A DNA stretch of 7,514 nt, from NCBI GenBank assembly GCA_013140465.1, contig JABFST010000174.1, positions 1-7,514 of the forward strand, given 5' to 3'. Position numbers and translations under genes: made by a program. The stretch comes from Methylococcaceae bacterium (GTDB lineage: Bacteria; Pseudomonadota; Gammaproteobacteria; Methylococcales; Methylomonadaceae). How positions within the stretch are numbered: position 1 is the stretch's first letter; each line of letters starts with the position of its first letter. Positions 5,135-7,514 of the stretch are shown in pieces. The notes under the pieces were generated by a model. That model searched no databases. It worked only from the letters and a program-made list of their open reading frames with translations, and had not been told where the DNA came from.

Positions 5135-5185
5135 TGCGTCCTCCTAGTTTAAACGGCGTGTACGCTGAGGATTTGGTCCTACGGT

Positions 5186-5893
5186 TTAGCCCATAATCAG
5201 CTGGTAACAGGCATTGTCCGATGCGTAACAACTGCACGCGGCACGCTCCAAACCTGCACGGTCCAATATCGTGACGGCCCCGCGCGTATAGCTAATCAAA
5301 TTCTTTTTCAGCAGGGCATTTGCCGCTTTGGTAATGCCAACGCGGCGCACGCCTAGCATGTACGCCAAAAACACATGGGTAATATGAAATTGCGCCGAAT
5401 GGGCGCGGTCTTGGGTCATCAACAACCACCGCGCCAAGCGTGCTTCAACTAGGTGAAAACGGGTACACGCGGCGGTTTGCGCCAGCTGGCTGAGCGACAC
5501 ATAGATATAGCGGTGCAGTTGCAAGGTTAAGGTCGGGCTGCTTTGCAGGGCCTGTAAAAACGTCGGCACGCTGATGCGCCATGCCGAACCTGCGCCTTGC
5601 ACCAAGGCTTCAAACGGGGCGGTGTCTACACCCAAAGCAGTGGTAATGCCCAACACCCCTTCATTGCCGACCAAACCCACTTCCAAATTGGCATGGCCTT
5701 CTATTGCCATCACCAAAGAAATAAAACTCCCGGTCGGGAAATAGATATAAGCGATGCGCTCACCGCTACGGTACAGCACATCGGTAAAAGCCAGTTCAAC
5801 CGCTACGCAGTGGGCAAGCAGACCATTACAGTCATCATCGGGTAATGCCGCCAAAAATTGGTTAGGCATTTGCATAGGGGGCGTGAAGTTCAT
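5186..5893 (-). CDS. Crp/Fnr family transcriptional regulator
   Basis: The product has 235 residues. The N-terminal half is a cyclic-nucleotide-binding-type beta-roll (about 30-115), with IYFPTGSFISLV and GLVGNEGVLGI marking the barrel. A long dimerisation helix follows (about 115-165, including ARLARWLLM). The C-terminal half is a Crp-type helix-turn-helix (FLAYMLGVRRVGITKAANAL, 175-194), then a wing ending TILDRAGLE. The typical Arg-Ser nucleotide-binding signature of true CRP is not seen, and there is no Fnr-type N-terminal cysteine cluster, so the signal is unknown. Cysteines at 220, 222 and 229 near the end (ACSCY) recur in this subfamily as I know it. The ATG at 5893 follows AAGGATAATCCCG, a good ribosome binding site. 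It faces away from the DUF4398/OmpA operon across 239 bases, so it is a candidate regulator of that operon and of itself. The RlpA-like gene follows by 51 bases. Confidence 0.92.
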   Translation of the reverse strand: MNFTPPMQMPNQFLAALPDDDCNGLLAHCVAVELAFTDVLYRSGERIAYIYFPTGSFISLVMAIEGHANLEVGLVGNEGVLGITTALGVDTAPFEALVQGAGSAWRISVPTFLQALQSSPTLTLQLHRYIYVSLSQLAQTAACTRFHLVEARLARWLLMTQDRAHSAQFHITHVFLAYMLGVRRVGITKAANALLKKNLISYTRGAVTILDRAGLERAACSCYASDNACYQLIMG

Positions 5894-6132
5894 CGGGATT
5901 ATCCTTAAAGAAGAGGGAAGCCACTCAGCACTTGCGCACTTAGCGGCGGCATAGGTTTTATGCTAGCAGGTCGGCTCGCTCGCTTCTGTACGCCAGCACA
6001 CCTAGCCGCTATCGGCTGCTTGTGTACGCTAGCGAACGGTCACGCAGTGCGTAAAAGCGTTTAATAACCCTAAGCCTCCACAGCGCTTGCCCAGCAACGC
6101 TGAAAGCCTTCCCACCCTACTAGAGAACTCTC
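5894..6132. promoter_or_regulatory. Divergent intergenic region between the Crp/Fnr gene and the lipoprotein operon
   Basis: This 239-base gap must hold promoters for both directions. Several dyads are visible. These are TGCTAGCA (5961-5968, perfect), AGCCG-CTAT-CGGCT (6004-6017) with outer ACAC/GTGT pairing, and ACGCA-G-TGCGT (6042-6052). A direct repeat TGTACGCYAGC occurs at 5987-5997 and 6023-6033, exactly 36 bases apart. These are candidate operators. None matches the classic CRP or FNR consensus (TGTGA-N6-TCACA or TTGAT-N4-ATCAA), and no clear sigma-70 -35/-10 pair was found. No credible small gene lies here. Confidence 0.55.
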
Positions 6133-6510
6133 ATGATGCCATCACTCACCCAAGGTTTACCCAAACTCGCCGCCGTTGCCACCGTGGCGCTACTCCTTAA
6201 TGCCTGCTCTATTGCCCCACCCACCGAACAAATGGCAATGTCCAAAATGGCGGTGCGCAATGCCACCAGTGCGGGCGGTACTGAATACGCCCCGGTTGCG
6301 TTACGCTCGGCAATGGAAAAAATGGATGCCGCCGAACGGGCAATGACCGCCCAAGAGTACACCCAAGCCCGTCATTTGGCAGAACAAGCCCAAGTCGATG
6401 CGCAATTGGCCGCCAGTACCGCGCGTACCGCCAAAGCCCAAAAAGCCGCAACGGCCTTACAAGAAGACAACCGCGTGTTGCGTAAAGAAATTGACCGCAA
6501 CGCCCAATAA
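6133..6510 (+). CDS. DUF4398 domain lipoprotein
   Basis: The product has 125 residues. A lipoprotein signal peptide runs from 1 to 24, with a hydrophobic core LAAVATVALL and lipobox LLNAC, so Cys25 would be lipidated. Residues about 30-120 are an Ala-rich helical domain of the DUF4398 type. YAPVALRSAMEKMDAAERAM and YTQARHLAEQAQVDAQLA carry its hallmark pattern, a predicted antiparallel helical bundle in the periplasm. It ends in a coiled segment (ALQEDNRVLRKEI). The two adjacent ATG codons (6133, 6136) have only weak AGAGA upstream. It lies 20 bases before the OmpA-like gene, whose N-terminal half is the same type of domain, so the two are surely an operon and may be partners. The biochemical role of DUF4398 is not established. 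Confidence 0.88.
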   Translation: MMPSLTQGLPKLAAVATVALLLNACSIAPPTEQMAMSKMAVRNATSAGGTEYAPVALRSAMEKMDAAERAMTAQEYTQARHLAEQAQVDAQLAASTARTAKAQKAATALQEDNRVLRKEIDRNAQ

Positions 6511-6530
6511 TCCACCCCGGAGCCTATCTC

Positions 6531-7319
6531 ATGTCTTACCTTAACCCTTATGCCCTTAGCCTCATCGCCGCCGCCCTGTTGTCGGCCTGTGCGACCACCC
6601 CCAACCCTACACTTGTTGAAGCCCACAACAGTTACAACTCGGCGCGTACTAATGCCGACATCGTCAAGCTTGCACCATTGGAACTAAAAGATGCCAGCGA
6701 CATGCTAGGCCGTGCCGACAAAGCCGTAAGCGATGACGAAGAAACCGAAACCGTCACCCATTTGGCGTATATGGCTAACCAACAAGTCGGCATTGCCGAA
6801 CAAACCGCACAACGCAAAATTGCCGAACAAGCCGTCAACACGTCTGCTGCCAGCCGCACGCAAGTCCAGTTGGATGCCAGAACCGAAGAAGCCGATGCCG
6901 CCAAACGGCAAATTGCCTTGTTGAAGGAAATGAACGCCCAAAAAACCGAACGCGGCATGGTCATCACTTTAGGTGACGTGTTGTTTAGCACCGACCGCGC
7001 CGAACTTAAATCCGGCGGTGTCCGCAATGTCGAAAAGTTGGCGGATTTTCTTAACCAATACCCTGAGTATAAAGTGTCTGTTGAAGGCCATACCGATAGC
7101 CGTGGCAGTGACGAGCATAACCAAGGCTTGTCTGAACGCCGCGCCGATGCCGTGCGCATGGCTTTGATGCAAATGGCGATCAGCAGCGACCGGGTTGCCA
7201 TGCGCGGCTATGGCGAAGGTTTTCCGGTTGCCAGCAATGACAATGCGGGCGGGCAGCAATTAAACCGTCGGGTTGAAATTGTCTTGTCTGACGAAAATGG
7301 CAATATTTCCCCGCGTTAG
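6531..7319 (+). CDS. OmpA family lipoprotein with N-terminal DUF4398-like domain
   Basis: The product has 262 residues. A lipoprotein signal (SLIAAALLSAC) gives lipidated Cys20. Residues about 28-105 form a helical DUF4398-like region resembling the preceding gene product. Residues 105-140 are a coiled coil, and 143-255 are an OmpA C-terminal-like peptidoglycan-binding domain. LGDVLFSTDRAELK, VEGHTDSRGSDEHNQGLSER and LNRRVEIVL are diagnostic. D189 and R204 are 15 residues apart, as are D271 and R286 of E. coli OmpA, which bind diaminopimelate. The protein should therefore link the outer membrane to peptidoglycan, as Pal and YiaD do. The ATG at 6531 follows CCGGAGCCTATCTC, a clear ribosome binding site. 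It is the middle gene of a three-gene plus-strand operon. Confidence 0.94.
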   Translation: MSYLNPYALSLIAAALLSACATTPNPTLVEAHNSYNSARTNADIVKLAPLELKDASDMLGRADKAVSDDEETETVTHLAYMANQQVGIAEQTAQRKIAEQAVNTSAASRTQVQLDARTEEADAAKRQIALLKEMNAQKTERGMVITLGDVLFSTDRAELKSGGVRNVEKLADFLNQYPEYKVSVEGHTDSRGSDEHNQGLSERRADAVRMALMQMAISSDRVAMRGYGEGFPVASNDNAGGQQLNRRVEIVLSDENGNISPR

Positions 7320-7320
7320 G

Positions 7321-7342
7321 TAGGGGCGTGTTATTCGCCCTA
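7321..7342 (+). terminator. Intercistronic hairpin after the OmpA-like gene
   Basis: TAGGGGCG and CGCCCTA pair (seven pairs, one bulged G) around TGTTATT, directly after the OmpA-like stop codon. No T-run follows, so it is more likely a transcript-stabilising or partly terminating hairpin than a full intrinsic terminator. The next gene starts 19 bases later. Confidence 0.4.
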
Positions 7343-7360
7343 TCATTCAAGGAATCCACG

Positions 7361-7514
7361 ATGAAAACGAAAAACGAATATATCGACAGCCTAGCCGCCG
7401 AGCTTAAAGAATGGAGCGCAAAAATTGATGCGCTGGCACTCAAAGCCGACCGCGCCGCCGAGCATGTCAAACAACAATACGCTGAAGAAATTGCCGAATT
7501 ACGCAGTAAACGGC
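7361..7514 (+). CDS. Coiled-coil protein resembling the sll1863 stress-response family, cut by the right edge
   Basis: The first 51 codons are present, starting MKTKNEYIDSLAAELKEWSA and continuing in the same charged heptad style through KADRAAEHVKQQY to AELRSKR. The MKTKxxYIxxLxxxLxEWxAxI opening, then alternating Lys/Glu/Ala helix, is how small proteins commonly annotated as coiled-coil or sll1863-type stress-response proteins begin. These are usually about 100 or more residues long, so probably half the gene is missing. There is no signal peptide, so it should be cytosolic. The ATG follows CAAGGAATCCACG, a good ribosome binding site, and lies 41 bases after the OmpA-like stop codon, so it is probably the third gene of that operon. 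The family assignment is from the N-terminal pattern only. Confidence 0.78.
   Translation, partial: MKTKNEYIDSLAAELKEWSAKIDALALKADRAAEHVKQQYAEEIAELRSKR

Noticed and set aside
6632..7201. 189-codon minus-strand frame opposite the OmpA-like gene
   Set aside because: It is antisense to an unambiguous OmpA-domain gene. Its Ser/Ala/Leu-rich composition is what the reverse of such a coding region gives.
6133..7319. DUF4398 and OmpA-like genes as a single gene split by a frameshift
   Set aside because: Each has its own lipoprotein signal and lipobox cysteine, the second has a clear ribosome binding site, and a 20-base spacer separates them, so they are two intact genes.

Overview
The window looks like chromosomal DNA from a Gram-negative bacterium, most likely a gammaproteobacterium. 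It encodes a TolC-type outer-membrane channel, three probable or possible outer-membrane lipoproteins (an RlpA-like protein, a DUF4398 protein and an OmpA-like protein), a DUF883 (YqjD/ElaB-like) tail-anchored protein and a Crp/Fnr regulator. Base composition is moderate (about half G+C) and even across the genes. The mix resembles envelope/stress clusters of environmental gammaproteobacteria such as sulphur oxidisers or methanotrophs. That placement is inference; no marker gene is present.

Layout. Positions 1-786 hold almost no recognisable genes: a low-complexity tract that could encode a Pro-Lys-Glu repeat on the minus strand, a three-copy 80-bp tandem array, and a six-core 64-bp tandem array in the opposite orientation. 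Both arrays carry the same hairpin core. Positions 787-5893 carry seven minus-strand genes in three or four groups. Read in the direction of transcription they are: Crp/Fnr regulator, RlpA-like lipoprotein, GGDEF diguanylate cyclase, histidine phosphatase, then a tight trio of a 26-residue membrane protein, a DUF883 protein and a TolC-family channel. From 6133 to the right edge a plus-strand operon encodes a DUF4398 lipoprotein, a DUF4398/OmpA fusion lipoprotein and the start of a coiled-coil protein resembling the sll1863 stress-response family. The 239-bp gap at 5894-6132 separates the Crp/Fnr gene from this operon and must hold divergent promoters.

How it may work together (inference): the divergent Crp/Fnr protein could control the neighbouring envelope lipoprotein/stress operon and possibly its own downstream genes. 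The products concern peptidoglycan anchoring (OmpA), peptidoglycan remodelling (RlpA), export (TolC), membrane and ribosome association (DUF883) and c-di-GMP signalling.

The most unusual content is non-coding. It comprises the two facing tandem arrays with a shared hairpin core and a diverged solo copy near 2510, a nested GTAG-type palindrome at 2557-2633 that resembles a REP element, and a 96-bp tandem duplication with strong hairpins at 3477-3668. I see no phage, transposase, CRISPR, tRNA or rRNA gene.
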